This document shows positions 1 through 9,803 of a DNA stretch of 44,121 bases, one piece after another. The notes beneath the pieces are model-generated. The model searched no databases. It saw only the letters and a list, made by a program, of their open reading frames with translations, and was not told the DNA's origin. The position numbers were made by a program, and so were the translations under genes. The DNA lies in the NCBI GenBank assembly GCA_031266215.1, contig JAISBL010000071.1, forward strand, positions 1 to 44,121, given 5' to 3'. Source of the DNA: Tannerellaceae bacterium (GTDB lineage: Bacteria > Bacteroidota > Bacteroidia > Bacteroidales > Tannerellaceae). Positions within the stretch are counted from its first letter, which is position 1. Each line of letters starts with the position of its first letter.

Positions 1-418
1 AAGTTGCACAGATAATCTTATTTACACACGTTGCGAATCGCAGTCTGAACGGACAGTACCCGGAGACCTGCCAGACCGGCTGACAGACAATCGCAGCCGG
101 CTACAGGCGCCGATATACAAGCACCGATATACAGGCGCCGGACGGCAGAAGTATCGAAGGCCGGCAGGCGACCGCGCAACACACTGCTTAATTCTGCATC
201 AGTCCGGCGCCTCATCAGAGTAAACCGCATTGCGGCAAACTCCTCCGGGAGTTTTTTGTCGCTACTCATGTTTTTAAATGCGTTTGCCCTGGGATTCAGG
301 TCAAATGCACATGAAATAACTTAAAAAGATTGTACATTCGCGTTCTGTTAATTCTTTTACAAAATGACGCCTCCGAAAACATCTTCAAAAAGCTGTCATT
401 TAATTAAGCAAATAATCT

Positions 419-625
419 ATGAATCGTAAGAAACTACTCTCCGGATCCTTTCTTCTTATCATGGCGATACATATCGTTGTATTTACATCAATCGGCCTGT
501 TTACAACCAGGGGATGGAGGTTGCTCATTATTTTCCTTGCCGGACTGGCCGTAATGACTGCCGCCGGATGGCTTTTACGCCTGTATTACAAACGTCGCCT
601 GCGGAAACAGGGTAAAGATGCATGA
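419..625 (+). CDS. small two-TM-helix membrane protein, hypothetical
   Basis: 68-aa ORF MNRKKLLSGSFLLIMAIHIVVF... with two hydrophobic segments and a basic C-terminus; no overlapping better ORF. Confidence 0.5.
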   Translation: MNRKKLLSGSFLLIMAIHIVVFTSIGLFTTRGWRLLIIFLAGLAVMTAAGWLLRLYYKRRLRKQGKDA

Positions 626-854
626 GGTGTGCAAAAAAATTGCTTTTACGGATTAAAATACCGTTAAGAAACCGGTGATTACTGTACAGAAATCATCGAT
701 TTCTCCCCTGAAACCGGCGATTTTTGTACGTGTTTTGGCATTCGCCTGTAAGTATTTTTTACGGCTGTGCGCATTTTTTCATATGTATGAATAAGTAAAT
801 AATACCTCGCGATCGTTTCTTATTATAAGGAGATACCTCTGAATTTGTTTCGCG

Positions 855-1400
855 ATGGAAACAGTAATGAACGAACCGCTGAAGGAGCAGGAGTTACTTG
901 AAAAATTCCGGGCATTGTACAAGCAATATGCACCGGCATTGATATTTTACGCCACCAGACTTGTTGATACGACTACGGCGGAAGATCTTGTGCATGATGT
1001 ATTCTTAAAGGTGTGGAATAAACGGTCGTTTATTTTCTGGGAAGAGAGTCTGAAATCTTACCTCTATAACGCAGTGCGACACGGATGCCTTGACTACCTG
1101 AAACATGAGGAGGTGAAAGCTAATTTTGAAAACAGCACGCTGATCAAACTTAAAATCGAAAAACTGTATTATAGCGAAACGACGGCTTTACTGTGGCAGG
1201 ACGACAACCGGCTACAGTATATTTATAAGCAAATAGACGCCCTGCCGCCGAAATGTCGCGAGATATTCATAATGGCCTACGTCGAGGAACGCAAAACGTC
1301 AGAGATAGCTTCGCTCCTGAGCATTTCCAAACGCACCGTAGAAGCCCAGTTGTATAAGGGCCTTAAATACATAAGAAAATCCCTGCATGCCTTTGTCTGA
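855..1400 (+). CDS. ECF-type RNA polymerase sigma-70 factor
   Basis: AEDLVHDVFLKVWNKR region 2 and LPPKCREIFIMAYVEERKTSEIASLLSISKRTVEAQLYKGLKYIRK region 4; followed by FecR and SusC/D. Confidence 0.95.
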   Translation: METVMNEPLKEQELLEKFRALYKQYAPALIFYATRLVDTTTAEDLVHDVFLKVWNKRSFIFWEESLKSYLYNAVRHGCLDYLKHEEVKANFENSTLIKLKIEKLYYSETTALLWQDDNRLQYIYKQIDALPPKCREIFIMAYVEERKTSEIASLLSISKRTVEAQLYKGLKYIRKSLHAFV

Positions 1401-1537
1401 GCGCCACGGATGCGTTCGTCCCGCCTTCAGGCCGCGACGTTGCAGCAGCTAAGGTTTACATATCAGACGTGTTATTTATACTATCAGACGGTAAGTGTTT
1501 TTCGCCCCCGGATCGTGTATATTAAAAAAGAAGACGA

Positions 1538-2620
1538 ATGAACGAGGAAGACATGAACCAGATCGTATCCGGGTGGGTGATACACTACCTGCATCAGGAT
1601 ATTTCGGAGGGCGAATTGACGGATTTATACCAATGGTTGCAGGAATCGCCTGAAAACAAAGAATTTTTCTTCCAGATAAAAAGCATATACGATTCTACCC
1701 GCCATCACAGGCTGATGAGCGCCGAAGAGGTGGAAGAAAGCTGGCAACGCATGCAACGCCGGTTGTTCTCCCCCCCAGCCACCACCTCCCCTACCCTTCC
1801 CGAAAAAAGCGATCCTTCGCAGCCTGCGGGTGGTAAGAGACGCTTTCTCCGCCCGTTCACATACATGGCCGTAGCCTCGGTGGCCGCACTTCTGGGGTTC
1901 GGGATAAGTATGCTCACACAGTCGGTATTTCCTGAAACATCTCCGGTAAATGAAATGAGCTATAACGAGATCAGCGTGCCCAAAGGCGGAAGACCCGGCG
2001 CAATCACGCTATCCGATGGCACGAGAGTGCAATTGAACGTAGCCGGAACATTACGCTATCCCGCCGGCTTTTCAGACGATTGCCGCGAAGTATATCTCAA
2101 TGGGGAAGCATGGTTTGAAGTGGCGCATGATGCAGAAAAGCCCTTCATCGTCCATTTAAACCGGCAGGACATCATCGTACACGGAACCAGCTTCAACGTA
2201 GAAGCCTATCACGACGAACCGTACAGCGCTGTAACCCTGATGGACGGGAGCATCTCGCTGGAAACATCCAATAGCAGCGGCGAACGCATCAGCCGGATAT
2301 TTATCAGGCCCGGGCAGAAAGCCAATTTTGACAAGGTGTCGGAACATATTTATGTCGAAAATGCCGATGCAACTATGGCTAACGCCTGGACAAGGGGCGA
2401 ATACAAATTCAGGGACGAGCCGCTCGGACTTATTGTCAAACGGCTTGAGAACTACTACAACGTGAGGATAATGCTGGACTATGACCTCAGAGACATCCGC
2501 TACACGGGCACCTTTTCATTCAGCCAGAGTATAATACAGGCGCTGAACATCATCAATTACGAAAAACAATTCAGCTTCAGACAGAATGGTGAGAACGAGA
2601 TACTTATCAGGAAACAATAA
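1538..2620 (+). CDS. FecR-family anti-sigma factor
   Basis: Single central TM helix; NEISVPKGGRPGAITLSDGTRVQLNVAGTLRYPAGF and EVYLNGEAWFEVAHDAEKPFIVHL FecR motifs; C-terminal DUF4974-like segment. Confidence 0.95.
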   Translation: MNEEDMNQIVSGWVIHYLHQDISEGELTDLYQWLQESPENKEFFFQIKSIYDSTRHHRLMSAEEVEESWQRMQRRLFSPPATTSPTLPEKSDPSQPAGGKRRFLRPFTYMAVASVAALLGFGISMLTQSVFPETSPVNEMSYNEISVPKGGRPGAITLSDGTRVQLNVAGTLRYPAGFSDDCREVYLNGEAWFEVAHDAEKPFIVHLNRQDIIVHGTSFNVEAYHDEPYSAVTLMDGSISLETSNSSGERISRIFIRPGQKANFDKVSEHIYVENADATMANAWTRGEYKFRDEPLGLIVKRLENYYNVRIMLDYDLRDIRYTGTFSFSQSIIQALNIINYEKQFSFRQNGENEILIRKQ

Positions 2621-2799
2621 TAACATTAGTCGTATAATCCCTAAACACCCCAATGCCTATGAAACACGCAAAAGGATAAAAATCAATGACCCCGGAGGAA
2701 AAACCGGTTCAAAAACCCTTAGTTAACCACGCTCATACGTTGCGCGTCGGTCAAAAACAAGCAACTAAAGAGCTATCAATAAAAAAAACTATTAAAAGC

Positions 2800-5700
2800 A
2801 TGAAGAAAAGACTAAACTGTAACAGCAGTAATAGTAAGCTTAGTTGTAAGCTGCATATCAAAAGAATCGCACGCATAACACAGGTGCTGACAGTCCTCAT
2901 CATGGCAGGCATCCTCCATGTATCGGCCGCCACCTACGCCCAGGAACAACGTATATCTGTACGGATTGAGAATGGGACTTTTTATGACGTTGTCACACAA
3001 ATAGAAAAACAATCAGAGTTTATGTTTTTCTACAAAAGCGAAGATATAGACAATAATCAGCGCATTACTCTCGAAGCCCGCAACAAACTGGTATCAGACA
3101 TCCTCAATGAATTGCTCAAAGGCCGGGGAATGAGTTATCAGATCATGGATAAGCATATCATCATTACAAAAAACAACACTTCGTCTGCCGCCGCCCCTCA
3201 ACAGCAAATGCGTACGATCAGCGGCGTTGTAACGGATGCCGCACGGGAACCGCTCGTCGGAGTGAACGTGATCGTCAAAGGCACAACCAACGGCTCCATC
3301 ACCGACATAGACGGTAAATTCACGATAACCCAGGTGCCGCCCGGAGCTATCCTTCAGATAAGCTACATCGGCTACGCTTCACAGGAAATACAGGCAGGCA
3401 ACGCGTCTAATTTAAACATCACGCTGCTGGAAGACTCCAAAGCTCTGGAAGAAGTTGTAGTAACGGGTTACAGCACCCAGAAGAAGCGTGACCTTACGGG
3501 ATCGGTCGCCGTTGTCAAACTCGACGAAGTAGAATCCATCGTATCAAGTAACGTCATGCAGACGCTGCAGGGCCGCGTTCCGGGCGTATTCATCACCTCA
3601 ACCGGGAATCCCAACGGAGACGCTACCGTACTTATACGAGGCGTCAGCACCCTTGGCACATCAAGCAACCAGGCGCAAAGGAGCACGCCGCTTTACATCA
3701 TTGACGGCGTACCGACACAGGCTAACATGAGTACCCTTTCATCACAGGATATAGAATCCATACAGGTGCTCAAAGACGCTTCGTCGGCAACCATATACGG
3801 CTCGCGGGCTTCCAACGGCGTTATCATCATAACAACCAAGAAGGCCGACAGGCAAACCACTTCGATAAGGCTGAGAAGCTCCATGAGCGTAAGGCAGTAT
3901 ACCGAAAAGCCCCTTAACTGGCTCAATACCTACGAACGCGGATGGGTGCAGTGGCGCGCCGCCCGTAACGACGGCACAGACCCTGCAAACAACGGCTGGC
4001 CTTATTCCTTCGTCGATCATCAGGACGCTAATGGCAACTGGGTGTTGGACGAGATACAGTACCCGGAGTTCCTGGACGCTACCACGCAAACCATGCGCCC
4101 GGCCGATACCGACTGGGTGAACGAGATATTACAAACATCGGTTACGCAAAACTATAACGTCACCGTTTCTACCGGAGGCAACAAGGGACGGGCCCTGCTG
4201 GCGCTGGACTATCTGGACAACGTAGGTTCTGTGAAAGGGACGTACAACAACCGTATGAGCCTGCGCATCAATTCAGACTATTCGGTAATCGAGAACAGGC
4301 TGACAATAGGCGAAAACATTTCTCTGTCGAAGACCAAAAGAAGCCGCCTCAACGCCAGTTCGCTATTGAACTCCACGCGGCAGATACAGCCAATCGTGCC
4401 CATACATACCGTGAACGGCGTTGACTGGGGAGGCGCTACAGGCGCTATGGATGATAATGGAAAGAATCCGCTTCGTATCATCGAATGGAATGAAGACAAT
4501 TACGATAATATCATGAGGCTGTTCGGAGACGTACACCTGGACCTGGAAATTATCAGGAACCTGCACTACCGGACAACACTCGGGCTGGATCAGAACTTTA
4601 CATGGCGAAGGGTTATGACGAGGCCTTTCAGGGACGGCGGACAGTCTGACCCGACTTCACGCGTGGAAAGCACCCTCAACCGGCAGGGTACGCTCATCTG
4701 GAACAATACCCTCAACTACTCCTTCAATCTGAATAATCATGCCTTCGATGTACTCGTCGGGCACGAACAGACTGATATGACGCAGGACTACCAGTCGTAT
4801 ATGCGCGATGGTTACGATTCGCTGGACAAAGACTATATGTATATCTTCACCGGCACTTCGGGCATCACGCTAAACAGCTCCGGCGGAACGAACTCGGCAA
4901 CCCAGTACCGGTTACTGTCTTACTTCGGCAAGGCTAATTACAATTACAACAACAAATACCTGGCGTCATTTACCCTCCGGCACGACGGGTCTTCACGGTT
5001 CGGCGCCAACAACCGCTTCGCCACCTTCCCGGCCTTCTCACTCGGATGGCGCATAAGCGAAGAAGACTTCTTCAAGTCGGCCGTACCATTTGTCTCAGAC
5101 CTGAAGCTCCGCTACGGATGGGGTATGACAGGTAATCAGAACATTGACGACTTTGCTTCCTACGGGCTCTACGAAGCCCGATATACCAGCGACTGGACGG
5201 GCCGCACGACCTACGACATGAGTACGGCTTACGACATCACGGGACAGGGCACGGGCATCGCCCCGATGGGTTTCAGGCGTACGCAGTTGGCAAACTCCAA
5301 CCTTAAGTGGGAGGCCTCTACGCAGAACAACGGAGGTATCGACTTCGGACTGTTCGACCAGAAGCTTACCGGGTCGGCAGACTATTTCTTCATCAAGACT
5401 ACCAACATCCTCGTTACGCCTCCGTCACTGGCTGTACTGGGCGAAGGCGCCAACCGGTCGGTCAACGGCGCATCGATGGAAAACAGGGGATTTGAGTTCC
5501 TCCTGTCTTATAACGACAAGATAAGCGACCTGCGTTACACCGTAACCGCCAACCTCAGCGCTTATAGCAATAAGGTGACTTCGCTCCCCAATGAAGTTAT
5601 AACACAGTATCCCGGTAACGGCGTGGATAAAACGATACTGGGACGTCCGCGCAGCGTGGTCTTCGGCTACGTAACCGATGGTATCTTCAAATCACAGGAT

Positions 5701-6336
5701 GAAGTAGACGCCCATGTCACCCAGGCCGGAAAGGGAGTAGGAAGGCTGCGTTACCTCGACATAGCCGGCCCGAACGGCAGCGGCCCCGATGGTCTGATCT
5801 CCGATGCCGACCGCGACTTTATCGGCAAGACCGATCCCGATTTCACGTACGGCTTGAACATCACGCTGCAATACAAGCAGTGGGATATGAATGTCTTTTT
5901 CAACGGAGTGCAGGGTAGTTACGCCAATGTAGGCTCTACCAAGCGCAACGAGCAGTTCATAGGAGCTTCCGAAGCCGCCGGACAAAACTACGGCAAGAGC
6001 ACACTGGAAACATGGACGTATGAGAATTCGAACTCCAACATTCCCGCCCTGTCGCTCAGGGACGTGAACTCCGAAAAGTCAAGGATGTCTACCTACTTCC
6101 TCGAAAACACGTCATACTTCAAACTGCGTAACGTAGAAATAGGTTACACCATTCCAAAACACATCACCTCAAAGGCGCTTATTCAGAACGCACGCGTGTA
6201 CTTCATCGGTGAGAACCTGTTCAAGATATACAAGAAATCCGGCGACAATGCCTTTACCGGAGCCGATCCCGAAACACCCGGAACGGCCTATCCCATTCCT
6301 CTCTCTATGACCGTAGGTCTTAATGTTACATTCTAA
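2800..6336 (+). CDS. SusC/RagA-family TonB-dependent outer membrane receptor with N-terminal STN domain
   Basis: STN-like segment (RISVRIENGTFYDVVTQIEKQSEFMFFY), carboxypeptidase-like domain (ISGVVTDAAREPLVGVNVIVKGT), plug (VVVTGYSTQKKRDLTGSVAVV) and barrel; ORF opens at 2686 but Met at 2800 precedes the signal-peptide-like region. Confidence 0.96.
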   Translation: MKKRLNCNSSNSKLSCKLHIKRIARITQVLTVLIMAGILHVSAATYAQEQRISVRIENGTFYDVVTQIEKQSEFMFFYKSEDIDNNQRITLEARNKLVSDILNELLKGRGMSYQIMDKHIIITKNNTSSAAAPQQQMRTISGVVTDAAREPLVGVNVIVKGTTNGSITDIDGKFTITQVPPGAILQISYIGYASQEIQAGNASNLNITLLEDSKALEEVVVTGYSTQKKRDLTGSVAVVKLDEVESIVSSNVMQTLQGRVPGVFITSTGNPNGDATVLIRGVSTLGTSSNQAQRSTPLYIIDGVPTQANMSTLSSQDIESIQVLKDASSATIYGSRASNGVIIITTKKADRQTTSIRLRSSMSVRQYTEKPLNWLNTYERGWVQWRAARNDGTDPANNGWPYSFVDHQDANGNWVLDEIQYPEFLDATTQTMRPADTDWVNEILQTSVTQNYNVTVSTGGNKGRALLALDYLDNVGSVKGTYNNRMSLRINSDYSVIENRLTIGENISLSKTKRSRLNASSLLNSTRQIQPIVPIHTVNGVDWGGATGAMDDNGKNPLRIIEWNEDNYDNIMRLFGDVHLDLEIIRNLHYRTTLGLDQNFTWRRVMTRPFRDGGQSDPTSRVESTLNRQGTLIWNNTLNYSFNLNNHAFDVLVGHEQTDMTQDYQSYMRDGYDSLDKDYMYIFTGTSGITLNSSGGTNSATQYRLLSYFGKANYNYNNKYLASFTLRHDGSSRFGANNRFATFPAFSLGWRISEEDFFKSAVPFVSDLKLRYGWGMTGNQNIDDFASYGLYEARYTSDWTGRTTYDMSTAYDITGQGTGIAPMGFRRTQLANSNLKWEASTQNNGGIDFGLFDQKLTGSADYFFIKTTNILVTPPSLAVLGEGANRSVNGASMENRGFEFLLSYNDKISDLRYTVTANLSAYSNKVTSLPNEVITQYPGNGVDKTILGRPRSVVFGYVTDGIFKSQDEVDAHVTQAGKGVGRLRYLDIAGPNGSGPDGLISDADRDFIGKTDPDFTYGLNITLQYKQWDMNVFFNGVQGSYANVGSTKRNEQFIGASEAAGQNYGKSTLETWTYENSNSNIPALSLRDVNSEKSRMSTYFLENTSYFKLRNVEIGYTIPKHITSKALIQNARVYFIGENLFKIYKKSGDNAFTGADPETPGTAYPIPLSMTVGLNVTF

Positions 6337-6348
6337 ATCTTATTTATC

Positions 6349-8106
6349 ATGAATATCATAAAATATATATGTATCGGCGGGCTGGCTGTAATGCCGTTGG
6401 CATGTACCGATTTTCTTGACGTTAACCCCAAGGGAACACTGAGCGACGGTCAGTTGAACAGCGTCGATATGGTGGAGAAAATGATCCTCGCCGCTTATTC
6501 CCATGTAGAAAACGACAACCGCGAGCAGTCTCCCTGGCTGTTTTCAGACATCCGGAGCGGCGATGCCTACAAAGGCGGCAGCAACTCCGGCGACATGGCC
6601 TGGGCCGGAGATATCGAGGTTTCATCCACTATCAAGGAAAGTTCCGTGGAATTCAGTTATAAGTGGGAACGGGCCTACGTTGCCATCTCACGTGCAAACA
6701 ACGCCCTGGCGCGTATCAACCAGCTATCCGAAGCCGAGTACCCCGATAAGGTAAAGAGAATGGCCGAGATGCGTTTCCTCCGTTCATTCCAGTTGTTTCA
6801 GATCAAGCAGATATTTAATCATGTCGTCTGGGTAGACGAAAACATGACCGAAGACGACCTTCTGAATGAATCTAACGTGAAGTACTCTGATCAGGAGCTT
6901 TGGGGCAAGATAATTGAAGACTTTGAGTATGCAACGAATAACCTGCCTGCCAATAACGGAGATATTGGCAGGGTGAGCAAATACTCGGCCATGTCATTCC
7001 TTGCCAAGGCTCTGATATATGCCGCCTATGTGCAGGCGCCCAATTATACGATCGAGCGTATCGACCTCGACAAGATGAGGCAGGTGGTAAACCTGGTGTC
7101 GCAGATCGAGGGTAGCGGCAAATACAGGCTCAACGACGACTTTGCCAAGAACTTCCTCTGGGAATATGAAACCCAGTCGACCGCCGAAGTTACCGAGTCG
7201 ATCTTTGCCGTCCAGAGCACGCACGATGACGGAACGACATACGGCAGGCTCAACCAGTTCAGCCTCCTCTCCTACCCGGCCTCCCCGGAATATGGATGCT
7301 GCGTAATGCACCTGCCGTCGCAGAATCTGGTGAATGCTTTCAAGACAGACCCACAGACCGGACTGCCTTTGTTTGATACCTATGATGAAGGGTTCCAGAT
7401 CACGACGGGCGAAGACATCGACAACCATCCCGAAGTAACGGTTGACCCCCGCCTCATGCACACGGTAGGCATGATAGGCAAACCGTATAAATATGATGTA
7501 GACTATCCTCTGCCGGAGAGCGGCATCAGGGCCGGCGGATACTACGGGACCTTTGTCTCGCTCAAGGAGGTGGAGACCTTCAACTGCCCCTGCTACCGGG
7601 TCGCACTGTATTTCAGGGGAAGCTCTTTGAACCGTGACCTGATCCGCTACGACGAGATATTGCTGTTCAAGGCCGAGGCTCTTATCCAGATCGGCGGCGC
7701 TGCCGAGCTTGAAGAAGCGCGCCAGATAATCAACCAGATCCGTGTGCGCGCAAAGAACAGCACAGGCCGGCTGGTTATGAAGGACGGAACGCCTTCGGCA
7801 AACTTCAAAATCGAAGAATATCCTAACGACGGTAAGTGGACAAAGGACTATGCATGGCAGGCGCTGCAATGGGAAATGCGTCTCGAACTGGCGATGGAAG
7901 CCCGCCGCGGTTTCGACCTCGTCCGCTGGGGAATTTCAGCCGAAACGGTCAACAAGTATTATACGGTAGAGAAAACCCGCAGGACGGCTTATATGACCAA
8001 TGCCGAGTTCACTCCCCAGAAGCACGAGTATCTGCCCATACCCAACCGACAGATAACATACAGCAGGGGCTTGTACAAGCAGAATTTAAATTATGACCAG
8101 ATATAA
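6349..8106 (+). CDS. SusD/RagB-family glycan-binding lipoprotein
   Basis: N-terminal lipobox (MPLACTDFLDVNPKG), RSFQLFQIKQIFNHVVWV and C-terminal LYKQNLNYDQI; directly downstream of SusC. Confidence 0.96.
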   Translation: MNIIKYICIGGLAVMPLACTDFLDVNPKGTLSDGQLNSVDMVEKMILAAYSHVENDNREQSPWLFSDIRSGDAYKGGSNSGDMAWAGDIEVSSTIKESSVEFSYKWERAYVAISRANNALARINQLSEAEYPDKVKRMAEMRFLRSFQLFQIKQIFNHVVWVDENMTEDDLLNESNVKYSDQELWGKIIEDFEYATNNLPANNGDIGRVSKYSAMSFLAKALIYAAYVQAPNYTIERIDLDKMRQVVNLVSQIEGSGKYRLNDDFAKNFLWEYETQSTAEVTESIFAVQSTHDDGTTYGRLNQFSLLSYPASPEYGCCVMHLPSQNLVNAFKTDPQTGLPLFDTYDEGFQITTGEDIDNHPEVTVDPRLMHTVGMIGKPYKYDVDYPLPESGIRAGGYYGTFVSLKEVETFNCPCYRVALYFRGSSLNRDLIRYDEILLFKAEALIQIGGAAELEEARQIINQIRVRAKNSTGRLVMKDGTPSANFKIEEYPNDGKWTKDYAWQALQWEMRLELAMEARRGFDLVRWGISAETVNKYYTVEKTRRTAYMTNAEFTPQKHEYLPIPNRQITYSRGLYKQNLNYDQI

Positions 8107-8220
8107 CGTCGCACATCAGGCGCCTGTGCTGCACTGTCGCAGGCGCCTTCCTTTATAGCTCTCAGGTGTCTGCGACAGCGCAGAGTGCAGGCCTGGCTAA
8201 CGTTATTTAAGCAAGATAAT

Positions 8221-9786
8221 ATGTTTTACACATCACATACTGTTTGTTTTTTCATGTTCATGCTCGTCCTGTTCTGTTCATGCGGACAGGACGACGCAGG
8301 AACTGATCCCCGTGTTCACTTCTCATCATCCGGAGGCGACCCCGTCGGCGCACCTGCCGGAATGATATATTACGATAATGTATACCACCTGTTTTACCTC
8401 CATGACGGTAATAGCATGAAAAACCCCGGGCGCTGGGGACATGCCGTAAGCAACGACCTCATCAGTTGGGAGCATAAGGACGTCGTCATTTTCCCCCACA
8501 TCCCAGGCTCGGTTGGGGCGGGGAGCATAGTGGCCGACGTGCGGAATACTTCCGGACTGGGAACAGACGGCAATCCTCCGCTTGTGGCCATCTTCACCTG
8601 CACTGATAATGAGAAGTTGCAGGAAGGAGATATTTACACCCAGACGCAATGCCTAGCGTATAGCCTAGATAAGGGTGATACGTGGACGGCGTATGAGGGT
8701 AATCCTGTTATTTCAAATCCCGGTATATCCGACTTCCGCGACCCTAAAGTCTTCTGGTATGAGCCGCAGGGCTACTGGGTCATGGTAGCAGTGACTAATG
8801 GAAGGGTCGGATTCTATACCTCTCCTGATCTGAAAAGCTGGACGCATAGCGGCGACTTCGGTTCCGGTGTAGACATGGCCGAGAATGCATGGGAACGCCC
8901 AGACCTCTTTGAGCTTTCGGGTGATGACGGAGGCGAAAGGCAGTGGATACTGACCGTAAGCGTCGGGATGGGCTTGTATAATGACTGGGTGACCGGTTTC
9001 TTTGCAGGCGTATTTGATGGGAAAACCTTCGTAACCGACCAGACCTCTCCTTACCGTATGGACTATGGCCGGGATAACTACGGCGGCATGACGATAAGCA
9101 ATACAGGCGACAGGCGCCTGTGGATAGGGTGGCTGAATAACCCTGCATATGCCGACGCCGCAGCGGCGTCGCGATGGCCGGGGGCGATGACCATCCCGCG
9201 CAGCCTGCGCCTGGAAAAGACGCCATACTACTCTTTTGTGGCCTCGCTTCCTGTCCGGGAGCGGAGCGTCCTGCACGGAGAACGGGCGGAGGCGGACGGA
9301 CTGGTAGTTAAACAGGATATTCACTCCGAAGGTATATCAGACCTCACCCCGCTACTCTCAGCCCCGCTTACTCCCTCGGAGGTAAGCATCCGTTTCAGGG
9401 CCAGTGGCGATCACTGGTTGCAAATGGGGAACGCCGAGAAATTCGGACTGAGGCTCAGCAACGGCAGAGGCGAATATATCCTTGCCGGCTACGACGCCTA
9501 TCACCAGCAATTCTATATAGACCGTACCAGCTCTGCGGCGCTCGATTTACCGCCCTCGTACGCAGGCGTTCACCTGCAACAATATCCAATGGAGGAGTCA
9601 AACAGTCTTGAGATGCAGATAATCATTGACGCTTACTCGCTCGAGATGTTTGCAATGGACGGGAAGGTAGTATTTACCGAGCGGCTGTACCCTTCCACGG
9701 CGTTTGACCGTCTGGAAGTGTTTGCCGAAAACGGTAAGGTGAATGTTGAGAATATATCTGTCACCCCATTCAAATCGCACGAGTAA
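8221..9786 (+). CDS. glycoside hydrolase family 32-like lipoprotein (fructan/sucrose hydrolase superfamily, variant active-site context)
   Basis: Lipobox FCSCG; GDPVGAPAGMIYYDNVYHLFY, FRDPKVFWY, WERPDLFEL, GWLNNPAY...WPGAMTIPRSLRL. ORF opens at 8185; Met at 8221 precedes signal peptide. Confidence 0.88.
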   Translation: MFYTSHTVCFFMFMLVLFCSCGQDDAGTDPRVHFSSSGGDPVGAPAGMIYYDNVYHLFYLHDGNSMKNPGRWGHAVSNDLISWEHKDVVIFPHIPGSVGAGSIVADVRNTSGLGTDGNPPLVAIFTCTDNEKLQEGDIYTQTQCLAYSLDKGDTWTAYEGNPVISNPGISDFRDPKVFWYEPQGYWVMVAVTNGRVGFYTSPDLKSWTHSGDFGSGVDMAENAWERPDLFELSGDDGGERQWILTVSVGMGLYNDWVTGFFAGVFDGKTFVTDQTSPYRMDYGRDNYGGMTISNTGDRRLWIGWLNNPAYADAAAASRWPGAMTIPRSLRLEKTPYYSFVASLPVRERSVLHGERAEADGLVVKQDIHSEGISDLTPLLSAPLTPSEVSIRFRASGDHWLQMGNAEKFGLRLSNGRGEYILAGYDAYHQQFYIDRTSSAALDLPPSYAGVHLQQYPMEESNSLEMQIIIDAYSLEMFAMDGKVVFTERLYPSTAFDRLEVFAENGKVNVENISVTPFKSHE

Positions 9787-9803
9787 AACTAACTGTTAAC
9801 ATC

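Noticed and set aside
18-269. 83-aa minus-strand ORF at the left edge
   Set aside because: Possible but no recognisable family; region includes a short 14-nt duplication (GCGCCGATATACAA/GCACCGATATACAG). Insufficient support.
2800-6336. Possible invertible-promoter (phase-variable) control of susC
   Set aside because: No obvious paired inverted repeats flanking the upstream region and no recombinase gene in the window.
6994-7869. 291-aa minus-strand ORF antisense to susD
   Set aside because: Lies entirely within a confident SusD CDS; sequence lacks recognisable family features, consistent with a codon-bias shadow ORF.
8713-9324. 203-aa minus-strand ORF antisense to the GH32-like gene
   Set aside because: Shadow ORF over a well-supported CDS; low-complexity Arg/Pro/His-rich composition.
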